In this document: positions 10,377 through 21,099 of the stretch, one piece after another
How the letters are laid out: every line of letters begins with the position of its first letter
How positions within the stretch are numbered: position 1 is the first letter of the stretch
Assembly (NCBI GenBank): GCA_006503535.1
Contig: QYRS01000007.1
Location: 1,426,001-1,490,000 of the forward strand
Source of the DNA: Arthrinium phaeospermum
Lineage: Eukaryota > Ascomycota > Sordariomycetes > Amphisphaeriales > Apiosporaceae
Direction of reading: 5' to 3'
Length of the DNA stretch: 64,000 nt
Made by a program: the position numbers and the translations under genes
The notes under the pieces: generated by a model
Database searches by the model: none
What the model saw: only the letters and a program-made list of their open reading frames with translations
What the model was told of the DNA's origin: nothing

Positions 10377-13300
10377 ATGGATGCCTCACGGCAGAACGGA
10401 GGCGGCTACATGAAGGGCGGCCGCGAGATGACTCGGGCTGAACGCTTCGAGGAGGAGAAGCGTCGCATCGTGGACAGCTGCTTCAACAAGAAGGATGTCG
10501 ACGGCTCTCGTAAGCTTGCCCGTTGACGCCTTGGGGCGACGTGATGTCTGATGAAGTAGACATATGTCTAGACAGAGCAGATGGGCTGACATGAGAACAT
10601 CACAGTAATGGAAACATACATCACCCATATAAGGATCACCGAATACAGCAGCCATCCAAGTGCGCCCGCCCCGCCCGAAGCCAGAAACACCCAAGCCGAG
10701 AAGCCCGCGTCATCATCGTTGCCGTTCGCAAATCGGGGCGTGTTCGCATGCACAAGTCCAAGGAGAACCCAACGCCACATTCTCTATTGGAAAGACATGG
10801 GATCTCAACGATTTGACTATGATAGAGTCGTTTACTGGCAGTACCGGCGACCCGCAGAAAAAGCAATGGGCTGGTGATACAGGCTTCACGGTCCATATCG
10901 GCAAGCCATATTACTGGCAAGCCCAAGCCGATAAAGAGAAGAAGTTCTTTATTGCGAGCTTGATTAAAATATACGGAAAATATACCAACGGAAAGGTGCC
11001 TGAGCTGATTGGGTTCGATGCCCGCGAGCTTGACCAAGTACTCGGGTCTCGAAGAGCGCCACCCCCGGCAGCACGAAATGCACCACCGTCTGAAGAGATG
11101 CCGATGTCGTTGCGGCCTGGGCCACCTCCAGGGTCCTCGAACGGCGCACCACCCCAAAGCAACTTATCTGGACTGTCAGCCAACAATACGCCAATAGAAG
11201 CATATCAGCCTCCACCTCCGCGGCCCCCGTATCGCCAGCCCGCAATCTGGCACCTCGCAACGGAGCCAATGGCTCCCCTACACCTAGTTTCGATTCGGGT
11301 CGAGGGAATAGCCAGAACGCTGCACTTCGGCGCCTTGGGGGTGCAAACCCGAGCCAGGATTCCGTCGCTACTTCGTTCACAACCACTCGAAGCGACGATG
11401 CATCTAGTGTACCGCCGCGTTCGAGGGGCGGCATGACCGGCGCCGGTGCCTTTGGTCGACTCGGTGCTGGTGGTGAAAGGGATAATTCCCGAACGCCACC
11501 TCCTCCCACACAGCCGCTTCCTCCTCCGGCACAGTCAACACCACCTCCGCCGCAAGTTGATCTCCCCGACAGGAGGCGCCCGCCAATGGACCCTGCAAGG
11601 CCGCAAACGCGTGACCGCGATACCGATCTCGTTCCCGCGCCCTTGATGAGTGCCGGCAACCGCCGTGAGCCGCAGCCGCAACCGCAACCGCCATCGCAGC
11701 CGCAGCCGCCTCCCCGCAGCAGCGATAGGATGTCGCCCCGCAAGCCATCGTTCAGTCGTAAGGCGGAACCTTCACCAATGCAAGAGGCCATGCAGGAACC
11801 CATACAGCCACCAGAGATACCTGCACCGTCGCCTGAGCCAGCCAATACAACCCCGTTTGTCAGTGCGTCTGCAAGCCCTGCTCCGGATGCGGCAAGTCCC
11901 ATTCCTCCCCTCCCGAACCTGAAGAAAGCCGGCCAGGTCTAGGCCCCATGATCAAGGCCAAACGTTCGAAAGGCGACCTGGCAGGTACGCTGTGGAAAGC
12001 TGCATCTGCAGCCGCAGCATTCAAGCCGAGGGCTGGTGGTGCTGGTGAGCGCTTGCGCGAGTTGAAACGCCAGGACAGCAGTGGAGAAGGGCCAGACGGT
12101 ATCACATCTGTTATTCCAGCTCCGCCCAAAGCAACACCGCCAGAACCACAAGCTTCCGAAAAGGGCTCCGGCGTGCCAGAACTAAAGTTGACCCAGGCCA
12201 ATGCGAGCCGGCCCAGTAGCCTGCAGATCAAAGACAACGCAAAGAGCGCAGAGCTGAACAAGGCGGAGAAGGAGGAGCAGAGGGACTCGGTCACTACTAG
12301 TAATGATGCGAAGTACCTTGGCACCTTGGGGATTGATACCACTTTACTGGCCGGCCAAACGGGTGAATTCACAAAATGGCTCGACCACTTCGGCTGGGTC
12401 CCGGGTGACCAGATGCGTAGCCGTAATTACGAGGAGATGAAGCTAGACATCGACCGCCAGCTCAATAAGGCGCAAGCGGGCGGCTGGGTCGTTCGTTTCG
12501 AGGAGGAAGACGTGCGAATGGATGCTATCAAGCGAGGCCTCGACCTTTCCATTGCGGAATGTGACGAGCTTGACAACCTACTAACACTTTACAGTGTCGA
12601 GTTATCGGTAAGTGCTTATAGCAACCGCCTCATAAGACTATTATCGCTAACCTATGCCAGACCCTGTCTGATGACATCGCCTACATTGAAGCTCAAGGCC
12701 AAGGTCTGCAGGTCCAAGCCGCCAATCAAAAGGCACTGAAGAAAGAGCTCGAGTCACTTTTGGACACCTGTGCGATTCAGCGCGAGGATTTGAGGCCTCT
12801 TGAGGTCGCTCCTCTTGATTCGACCCAAGGGCTCGAGGATGTTGAAATCACTCTTGTCACCTTGTACAAGGCCATGATGAAGATTGATCCTTCTGCGGAC
12901 GGCTCCGAGCCTCGCAGAAGCATGGATACGAGCCTTGCTGAACAACAAGCCGGCTTCAACTCTGACTATGGCAAGATGCGCATTGTTCAAGAGAAGAAGG
13001 AGATGTACACATCTAGTAACGCCCAGTTCCTCGTACGGTTCAAAGAGTTCATGGACCGGCAATTCGAACAAGCAGCCCGCGAGACCAAGAAGGCGCTGGA
13101 TGGTGCGCTTTCCAAGAAATTTGACACTCAACACCACGACGTTGGACGGGACGTGCTCTGGCGCTACAGCCCGCTCATGCTCTACGCGAAGGACATGAAC
13201 CTTCTTGGTTGGAATAGCTTGATCCAGACATACCAAACGGCCAACTTGCCGTTATATAAAGCAGAATTCAAGGGTGTATTGGATGCGTGGAAGCGCAACG

Positions 13301-14756
13301 CGCGAAAACCGACCGGCGAAGAAGCCGACCTCCTTTTCACCACGCAAATCGAGAAGCAGCACGAAAGCAGAATGGACACGGCAAAGAAGCTCACTGTCAA
13401 GCGAAGCCAAACATTGGCCAAGAGCTTGCGATCCCCCTTGGGAGAAGGAAGCCGGACAAGCCTTGACAAGGTGGCAGACGGGCGAAGCAGTCCCTACGAG
13501 ATCTTCGCGGCTATCGTTGAAGATCTGTTGCCACTTGTCGAGATGGAGCAGAATTTCATCATTGACTTTTTCCACGCCACGACCCTAGAGACTATCGATT
13601 TCCCCGATGCTGTTGCAGCTTCGAAACCCCGCGACAGACGTGGCGGTGACCTCAAGCGCCATAGGCTCATGGAACCAGACCGAGAACTGGCCAGGAGGGT
13701 CACTAGGGCCATGGAGGCCATTTTCTCCTTCTTGGAACAGGACCTGCAGGGCACAGTCGATTGGGTGCTGTCCCAGGATCCCTTGTAAGTACATTCCGTG
13801 CCGCCCCTCCCACAGCACCATGCTAATATGTTTGACAGACAAGGAGTAGGTGTCTTGGCGGTGATTGAACGCAAGCACACCAGAGTGGCCCAGTCCAACC
13901 AGGACTTCCTGAACAATGTTCTCCAGAAGCTGCACAGTGGCCTCGAGTCACGCTTCACCAAGTTTGTCGATGAGCAAATCCGTGCCATCGAAGAAACCAA
14001 GGTCAAGATCAAGAAGCGCAAGGCGTCATCTCCTTCATACGCGTGTTCCCCCAATTCTCGATATACCTCGAGAACATGATGACCGCTGCCGATTCTGGCA
14101 GTTCGGCCCGCCGCTCTGTGGATCGTGAGTACGACCGCCTCATCCGCTCCATGTTTGATTCTCTCAAGGTCATTGCGCGCGAAAACCCTACCACCCTCAC
14201 TAGTTCTGGGGCAGACCCCGAGGACAAGGAGGCACTCAACTTCCATATTCTGCTCATTGAGAATATGAACCACTTCTTGGACGAGGTCGACACACGCGGC
14301 CTCGAAATCCTCGAGGATTGGAAGGCATCCGCCGCCTCGGAGCTCAATGAACACATGAGCCTACTCAACGCCGTGATGCGCCGCCCTCTGGGCAAGCTGC
14401 TCGAGTATCTGGAGAACATCGAAGCGCAGCTCGTGTCTGGGAAGTCCACCACCATCATCGCAGCCCAGCCCAGCAACTCCAAGTCCACCTTCAACAAGGT
14501 GCTATCCAACTACGACGGCAAGGAGGTCAAGAAGGGCGTCGAGGCCCTGCGAAAGCGTGTCGAGAAGCACTTTGGCGACGCCGAAGACCCCCAGGGCGGC
14601 CGCGCCCTGGTCAACCGCGTGCTGCGGGAGTGCGAGCGCTTCTACGGCGAGGTCGAGGTCCGCATCAGCACGGTCACGGCCAATGTGTACGGCGGCGACG
14701 TGCTCTTTGAGTGGCCTCGGGCGGAGGTGAAGAGTGCCTTCTCGACTGGGAGATAG
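10377..14756 (+). CDS. SEC3: Exocyst complex subunit Sec3 (frame-broken as assembled)
   Basis: Sec3 marks sites of polarised exocytosis and tethers secretory vesicles at the plasma membrane. Exons: 10377-10509, 10606-12607, 12661-13784 and 13839-14756. Introns have GTAAGC/GTAAGT donors and CAG acceptors. The N-terminal PH-like, phosphoinositide-binding domain is clear (ETYITHIRITEYSS ... FSIGKTWDLNDL ... KPYYWQAQADKEKKFFI), then a Pro-rich linker, a coiled coil and the long helical C-terminus (KEFMDRQFEQAARETKKAL ... KSTFNKVLSNYDGKEVKKGV). The frame is broken five times by one missing base each, near 10705, 10769, 11226, 11913 and 14023, each beside a C or G run. Restoring five bases makes the total 1394 codons, stop included (1393 residues), all in family-like sequence. 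I read this as a functional gene with local assembly errors, though recent decay is possible. Confidence 0.86.
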
Positions 14757-15184
14757 TAAAGCGGAGTGACAATAGCTCGCTTAACAGCCCTACCCTCGCG
14801 ATGATAGTGGCCCAGAGAGTCTAGCTAGCCACGGTCGAGCCAAGAATACTAGGAGGGTTGGCAGGTGCCATTCAATGGGATAGATATCAGGGGCCGGTGG
14901 CGAAGGTGGAATGTATATGCTGGATAGCCCTATGAATGATACGATGACTCCTTTTCAGCGTGTAATAATCAAGATCAAAATTAGATGTTGAGCGGGCAAT
15001 TCACATATATTTATTTATTGTTATATAGCAGCCAGTGTCGTGCCCTCCCACACGGCGTTTGATGCACCCGCCATATTTGAATATATTATATATACTTAAT
15101 TATACATCCATCCATGACAAGCCTATTGCTACTCCTGCCAGGTCCTCATAAAGTCATGGGCAATATAAGAGGCATTGCCCCCTC
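14757..15184. other. Convergent intergenic region, AT-rich
   Basis: Shared 3' region of SEC3 (+) and the DUF3237 gene (-). It contains AT-rich stretches (about 15005-15030 and 15080-15105) of the kind used for fungal 3'-end formation. No gene was seen. Confidence 0.45.
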
Positions 15185-15766
15185 TTAAGGTTTAACCGGT
15201 GAAGTCAACTGCACGGTTCAATGTATTAGCTACGCGTAGTTCGGCCAGCAACAGAAGAAGCATCCATCCCCAATGGGAGACGGTGAATCGCAGTCAACAT
15301 ACCTGCCAGACGTCGATGACGACGTACCCGTCGCCGCCGTTGAGGAGGCCGACGGCGACGACGTTGTTGAGCCAGTAGTAGTCCGGGTGGCCCGTCTCGA
15401 AGAGGCAATGCAGGTGGATGCCGCCGTCCTTTTGGGCCGGGCCGCTGGTCCGGATGAAGATGTTGGCGCCGTCGTCGGTGGCGAAGTGGTACCGCGTGTC
15501 CGGGTGGAAGGTCCCGTACTGGTCCGTCAGGCCCCAGTCGGCCCCCAGGTTCAGCACCTTCCGTTCAGCTTGGGGCCGTGGAACTCGCCCCCGATGATGG
15601 GGATGGCTTTGCGGTCGCCCTGCGGGCCCGGGCCGATCTCGATGGCGGGCGCGAGGGTCGCGTTCACGGTGTAGAGGAACTCGAGGCCCGGTGACTTCGG
15701 GGGGTCCGCGGCGGCTACGCTGGTGGCGGCGAAGGCGGCGAGGAGGGGGGTGAGGAAGGTGCGCAT
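15185..15766 (-). CDS. Secreted DUF3237 family protein (frame-broken as assembled)
   Basis: A small secreted protein of the DUF3237 family, whose biochemical function is not established. Exon 1 is 15766-15303 and exon 2 is 15208-15185, joined across a 94-base intron (GTATGT donor, GCTAAT branch site, GCAG acceptor) so that the protein ends DVWQLTSPVKP. The first about 19 residues are a classical signal peptide (MRTFLTPLLAAFAATSVAAA). The body shows the family pattern: PGLEFLYTVNATL, IPIIGGEFHGPKLNG, VLNLGADWGL, YHFATDDGANIFIRTSG and GYVVIDVWQ. One base is missing at 15557-15562 (a GGAA run on the coding strand) and breaks the frame between NG and VLNLG. With it restored the protein is 162 residues. 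It lies tail-to-tail with SEC3. Confidence 0.75.
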
Positions 15767-15899
15767 TTTGATTATATATTAAGTGTACTTGTCTTCGGGA
15801 TGCAAGGTGGAATATTATCTGGCACCTACTATTTCTATAGGGACTATATGGGACATGTATAGTTCATTTTATATATGAATGAATGATTGATCATCCATC

Positions 15900-16333
15900 C
15901 TATTGCGGCCGGCAGTCTTCAACTCTGGTAACCGTTTTCGCGTGCCGAGCGAATACCCGGTAGCCGGATGCTCCATCTCCTCCGCAGTAGATGTGGACGT
16001 TGAGATTGATCTTGATCCAGGGTTGCAGTGGGGAGGGGCTGGGTGACGATGCGGAGAAGGTGGCAGGAGATGGGTACCCCCCGTCGATTAGCTGCCGATC
16101 TTGCATGGACTTCCTTGGTTGATGCAGGGGAAGATAATACCTCATACCGGGTAATACAGCGCAGTGCCCCGGCCATAACCTCTGAACAACTTCTCTGATG
16201 AGAAAAGGCTAGCCGGGGAGCCAGCGGTGTGCGAGTAATGTGCCCCATCAGTATACTCGATCGTCACGAGCACGATCAGAAACATGGGTTCACCCGTAAT
16301 ATGAACAGAATGGCCGTGACTGGCCACGAGCAC
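15900..16333 (-). CDS. Possible small two-exon gene, unknown
   Basis: Two short frames, 16333-16148 and 16091-15900, join in phase across a 56-base GTATGA...GGCAG gap to give 125 residues. The sequence is beta-rich (EPMFLIVLVTIEYTDG, WIKINLNVHIYCGGDGASGY) with two cysteines and no signal peptide. I do not recognise it. The branch site is weak (CATCAACC). Composition and in-phase joining favour a real gene, but without homologues it stays tentative. Confidence 0.35.
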
Positions 16334-16485
16334 TCATACTTTTGAGGGTAGCCAGAGGTAGCGTTCTTAATTTCAGTACATTAAGATATTAATCTTCTTG
16401 TGGGCACAAGGCCCTGACGAAAGAATTATTGGCGAACTAGATCAGCGGGAACAGCTTCAAGGGTCATATCTATGTCTCCCTTCCC

Positions 16486-18273
16486 TCAACCCAAGCGAAC
16501 AGTCCTCCACATCCTCATGCACTCCTGTAGTTCCACAGACAACGATCCCTCAAGTGCCGCGGTAGTGGCATCCTTGATCAAGGCGACGAGCAGGCTGGCA
16601 TGGGCAAACGTCTCCTGGTCGTCCCGCAGCGCAGTGAAGTCCGACTTCCTCATGCCGCCGTTGTCCGCCCAGGCCTTCCACAGGTCCAACATGCCGCACA
16701 CCGACGACGTGAACTGGCCGTCGAGGACCATGCGATGGAGCAGGGTGCCCGCGGCATCCTTCAAGCTCAGAGCGTCATCTACCGCGCCACGCGACTTGAG
16801 CCAGCGCAGGTGGTGGTCCGCCACCAGCTTGGTATCCCACTTGGGGCTCTGCAGGGCTTCCGACTGCCTGGCGTCCTGCCGTTGTCTGTCCAGACGCATC
16901 CTGTCGCGCACTTGATGGTTTAGGTGATGTTGTTAGCCCTCTCACTCACTTCTAGTATAGTTGAAACCGTGTGATATTGTCCACTTACTGTCCTGCATCC
17001 TCTGCATATTCTCCCGCTCCATCCTCTGCGCGGCAGCGCGCTGCCGGTCTGCGGGGGTCATCAGCTGCTCCGCCCGCATCGCGGCCTGCTGCTCCATGTG
17101 GCGCCGCGCGAAAGTCTCGTGCTGCTCCTCGACCGCGCTGCGCTGGGTCGTGGCCCAGTCAGGCGTGTCCGCCTCGTCCACGACGCCGAGCAGGACGAGG
17201 ACGCCGCAGGGCACCGTGTCGCGCCGCGCAAAGGCGAGGACCCCGTCGGGGATCTGGTAGTTCCAGAGCATCGTCTGGCTCGTCGTCCCGTAGGCGGTGC
17301 AGGCGCTGGCGAACCACGTGCCGTCCTGCTTGTCCCGGCGGACGCGCAGGTGCCCGATGAAGAGGCTGTGCAGGATGCTGTCTTCGCGCAGCAGGTCCTC
17401 TGTTCCTTGGCTGATGGCCGTCGTGAGGCCCTCGGCGGAGATCTGGCAGGTGATGGGTTTGGTCGCGTTGGCTTCCGCTTGCTTTTGGATCGAGTCTATC
17501 GACTCTTGACTGTGTACGCTGCCGGCACCTTTCTTCGCTGGCTCTGTTTCCTCGGCCGTCTCCAGGTCATCTTGGGTCGCTGAAGCTTCGGTAGACCCTG
17601 GCGCCTCCGGCTTCTTGGGCGGAGGCGGCAAACGCACCCAGTACGGAGGCAGCGACGAGAAGTCTCGGGTAGTCCAGGAAGGCATCCAGTTCACAGCAAG
17701 CGACAGATGTCCATCCGAGTCATCCAAAGGCGCAATGCTCAGTGCCTTTTGCCCACCCCTCGCCGTCATGAGCGCGCAGCCAGCCGGCGTCCACAGCCCA
17801 GTAGACCGCAGCAGCTTCCAGCCGTGAGGATCCGGGACCGCGCCCAAATCCAGCAGATACGAAACGAGCTCGTCGAATGCCACCTCGACCTGCGGCTGCC
17901 GGAGCTGGTCCGCATACTCGACGCGCTGCGTCTTGATCCCGATGGTGTTCGTCTTCCAGTTGAACGTGGTCCAGGACCCTCCCGGGATCTGGCTGGGCTG
18001 TCGCGACAGCTGCCAGTACTCGGTCCGCTGGTTGAACCGATCCCACGGCGTCACGGCGTAGCGCGGCAGCTCGACTTCAATCACGCGGTTCACGACATCG
18101 CTGCGCGTGAGGGCCGTCAGCTTGCTGTGACGGAGCATGCGCTTGATCTTGGATAGGGCGGCAAGTGTAGCGATGGTGTTGTACAAAATGGGCAGCACCC
18201 CCAGAACGGCCAGAGGCACACCGATATACGTGATGATGTCGGTGGCCGTGGTGCCTGAATCGGAGCCCGACAT
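16486..18273 (-). CDS. Membrane-anchored protein of unknown function
   Basis: Two exons, 18273-16989 and 16910-16486, give 569 residues. The 78-base intron has a GTAAGT donor and joins in frame. One hydrophobic N-terminal segment (IITYIGVPLAVLGVLPILY, residues about 13-31) is followed by a basic stretch, suggesting a signal anchor with the rest in the cytosol. The next region (VIEVELPRYAVTPWDR ... WKLLRSTGLWTPAGCALMT) resembles a recurring fungal-specific protein type that I can place in no characterised family. The centre is acidic and disordered. Residues about 390-455 are a strongly charged coiled coil (EEQHETFARRHMEQQAAMRA ... RDRMRLDRQRQDARQ). The C-terminal about 100 residues are helical. 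No catalytic motif is visible. Its start faces that of the carboxypeptidase 687 bases away. Confidence 0.72.
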
Positions 18274-18960
18274 TGTGAATAACTCGATGCGTATCCGGTA
18301 ACGAGGTCATCACATTTAACAAGGGATTTGATAAAGGATGTTTGTTTCTATTTCCTCTCCAATTTGTATTGCAGCTAATCTCACGGCAGACAGACCTTGC
18401 CGTCGCCTTTTCAGCCGCACTGCACCAACTGGTATTAGGCACAGCCATCGCGCCGAAGTAGCCTTTTGTAATTTGCGTAATTTGCACGATATAGGAATAG
18501 TATGTAGTCTACTATTCTAACTGGGCCCTGGATTGAATTGCCCATCAATCATGTATAGTGTATTGGTGATGAATTATCTCGATTATGCAGGTTGTTGAGA
18601 AGGATGACTTGCATTCGTTCGATTGAGTGGCTATGCCATTTTTTATGTGCGTACGGACATCCTCCGATGCGTCGTCATCTGCCGAGAATGTCAACAAAGT
18701 TCTGCGGCACAACAAATTCAGAATCAATTGAACTCGAACTCAATCGGAAGCTCAGGACATAGGCAGGCTTCGCCGACCCCAATGATCAACATAACCAACC
18801 TCATCGCCAGCCAGATGATATAGCTGAATAAAAACGAACACGCCGGCGCTGTTCTTCCTGTGCATTCTGCTTTACTTTTGTTTCCTGATTGCAACAGTGA
18901 CCCCTCCACGGTAGCCAACGTTCCGCCGTGGCACGCACAATGCAGACCGTCTAGGCGACC
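18274..18960. promoter_or_regulatory. Divergent intergenic region
   Basis: 687 bases between the divergent starts of the membrane protein (-) and the S10 carboxypeptidase (+). No gene or recognisable factor site was found. Confidence 0.4.
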
Positions 18961-21081
18961 ATGAGATATTACCTCCTTCGCCATGGCCTCCTCCACGCTC
19001 TCGCCACCCTCACGACCGGCGCATTAGCCCAATTCCCCAGCAACAACAACGCTGCTAACTTGACTACCATAGTCTCCCCGCTCGACCCCAACATCACCAT
19101 CAGCTACAAGATACCCCATGGCGCCTGCACGACCGCCTTCGAGACGCAGGAGCAGTACACGGGCTGGGTGAACGTGACGGCCGCGTCCTCAGGCGCCGGC
19201 GACTACCCCACCAACCTCTTCTTCTGGTTCGTCGGCGCGCGCGAGCCCACCTCGGCCCTCACCATCTGGCTGAACGGCGGGCCCGGGTCGTCCTCCTTGT
19301 TCGGCTTCTTCTCTGAGGTGGGACCGTGCGAGGTCGTCGACGGCGACGGCGGCGGCGATGCTGGCGGCGGCCAGGACACGTTCGCGACCGTGGCGAGGGA
19401 ATGGGGCTGGGATCGCGCCTCCAACATGCTGTTCATCGACCAGCCCAACCAGGTCGGCTTCTCGTATGACACGCCCACCAACGGATCTCTCGATCTGTTC
19501 ACCAACGAGATCCACATACCGCCGCAAGCTCGACCCGACGCCCGTCCGCCCGGTCTCTTCCTCAACGGGACGTTCAGTTCGATGAACTCGAACCATACGG
19601 CCAACACGACCGAGACAGCGGCTGTAGCCGTATGGCACATGATACAAGGCTTCCTAACGACGTTCCCGCAGTTCAACCCGCCCAACACCAGCTCGGTGGG
19701 AGTCAATCTGTTCGCCGAGAGCTATGGCGGCAAATACGGACCAGTATTTGCCTCGAAATGGGAAGAGATGAACGACAAGCTGCTCGCCAACGGGACGACC
19801 GCATCGACGAATACGACGACGGCGGCGGGTGCATTGGGCATCCACCTTACCTCGCTGGGCATCGTCAACGGCTGTGTGGACGACCTGATCCAAGCCCCCT
19901 ACTACCCCGTCATGGCGAACAGCAACACATACGGCCTGCAGGCCCTGAGCCCGATCCGCGCCCAGATGGCCAACGCGAGCTTCTACGTCCCCGGCGGCTG
20001 CCGCGACCTCATCATGCAATGCCGTCGCGCCGCCGCCGCCGACGACCCGCACAACACGGGCGCCCTGGCCGCCGTCAACGCCCTCTGCAGCCGCGCCTAC
20101 ACGACCTGCGCCGAGCAGGTGATGCTCCCCTACGCCGACGACTCGGGCCGCAGCGTCTACGACATCGCGGCCACGCTGCCCGACTCCTTCCCGCCCTCGC
20201 AGCGCTACCTGGCCTACCTCAATACGCCCCCGGTCCAGGCCGCCCTCGGCACCGCCCTCAACTACACCGAGACGAACCCCCGCGTCGCCGCCGCCTTCCG
20301 CGCCACCGGCGACTACGAGCGCCAGGCCCTGGTCCCGCAGCTCGCCGCCCTGCTCGACCGCGGCGTCCGCGTAGCCCTCATCTATGGCGACCGCGACTAC
20401 ATCTGCAACTGGTACGGCGGCGAAGCCATCTCCCTCGCCGTCGCCGCCGCCTCCACGTCTCCTGCCTACAACAACAACAACAACAACGGCGCCAACTCCG
20501 ACCCGGGCTCGTTCGCCGATACCGGCTACGCCCCCATCATCGTCAACGACTCCTACATCGGCGGCGTCGTCCGTCAGCTCGGCAACCTCTCCTTCAGCCG
20601 CATCTACCAGGCCGGCCACTTCGTTCCCGCCTACCAGCCCGAGACGGCCTTTCAGGTCTTCGCGCGCATCATCCTCGGCAAGTCGCTCTCGGACGGCCAG
20701 CCTGTCGACCTGTCCACGTACGACACGACGGGCCCCGCGAACGCGACGAGCTCGCTGAAGCTCCCGCCGAGTCCCACGCACACCTGCTGGGTCAGGGATG
20801 TGCCCGGCACTTGCGACGAGACGCAACAGCAAGTCCTTGAGAGCTTCGATTCGGCCCATGAGAAGGTGGCTATCGTTGACGGAGCGCTGGTGACGGGAGA
20901 TGCCGCCAGCAGTTCGGCGTCCCGTACGACGGCTAGTAGCACGTCACCTACAGCGCCATTGACAGGTCTCTTCACCGCAACTGCCACGCCAGACAGTGCA
21001 GTAGGCATGGTTACAGGTCCAAGAGCCGTCGTTCTAGCAGGGGCGATCATGATGTCAGCGTTACGACATTTGTATGAATAA
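18961..21081 (+). CDS. Secreted serine carboxypeptidase (S10), possibly GPI-anchored
   Basis: Peptidase family S10; it removes C-terminal residues from peptides, usually at acid pH. One exon, 706 residues. The signal peptide ends near ALA-QF at residue 23. Family hallmarks in order: LTIWLNGGPGSSSLFGFF (oxyanion region, about residue 100), ESYGGKYGP with nucleophile Ser254, IYGDRDYICNWYGGE with catalytic Asp479, and AGHFVPAYQPETA with catalytic His553. Many N-glycosylation sequons occur throughout. A short Asn run precedes the Asp-to-His segment. After the catalytic domain comes a Ser/Thr-rich stalk and a hydrophobic C-terminus (AVVLAGAIMMSAL), the layout of a GPI-anchored cell-surface enzyme. 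The third-position GC of this gene is very high, which produces long meaningless frames in the other registers. Confidence 0.93.
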   Translation: MRYYLLRHGLLHALATLTTGALAQFPSNNNAANLTTIVSPLDPNITISYKIPHGACTTAFETQEQYTGWVNVTAASSGAGDYPTNLFFWFVGAREPTSALTIWLNGGPGSSSLFGFFSEVGPCEVVDGDGGGDAGGGQDTFATVAREWGWDRASNMLFIDQPNQVGFSYDTPTNGSLDLFTNEIHIPPQARPDARPPGLFLNGTFSSMNSNHTANTTETAAVAVWHMIQGFLTTFPQFNPPNTSSVGVNLFAESYGGKYGPVFASKWEEMNDKLLANGTTASTNTTTAAGALGIHLTSLGIVNGCVDDLIQAPYYPVMANSNTYGLQALSPIRAQMANASFYVPGGCRDLIMQCRRAAAADDPHNTGALAAVNALCSRAYTTCAEQVMLPYADDSGRSVYDIAATLPDSFPPSQRYLAYLNTPPVQAALGTALNYTETNPRVAAAFRATGDYERQALVPQLAALLDRGVRVALIYGDRDYICNWYGGEAISLAVAAASTSPAYNNNNNNGANSDPGSFADTGYAPIIVNDSYIGGVVRQLGNLSFSRIYQAGHFVPAYQPETAFQVFARIILGKSLSDGQPVDLSTYDTTGPANATSSLKLPPSPTHTCWVRDVPGTCDETQQQVLESFDSAHEKVAIVDGALVTGDAASSSASRTTASSTSPTAPLTGLFTATATPDSAVGMVTGPRAVVLAGAIMMSALRHLYE

Positions 21082-21099
21082 TCTTTACGCATTGTTAGA

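Noticed and set aside
19654..20859. 400-residue frames on both strands over the carboxypeptidase gene
   Set aside because: Arg/Gly/Ala/Val-rich translations produced by very high third-position GC. The S10 gene has signal peptide, triad and family motifs.
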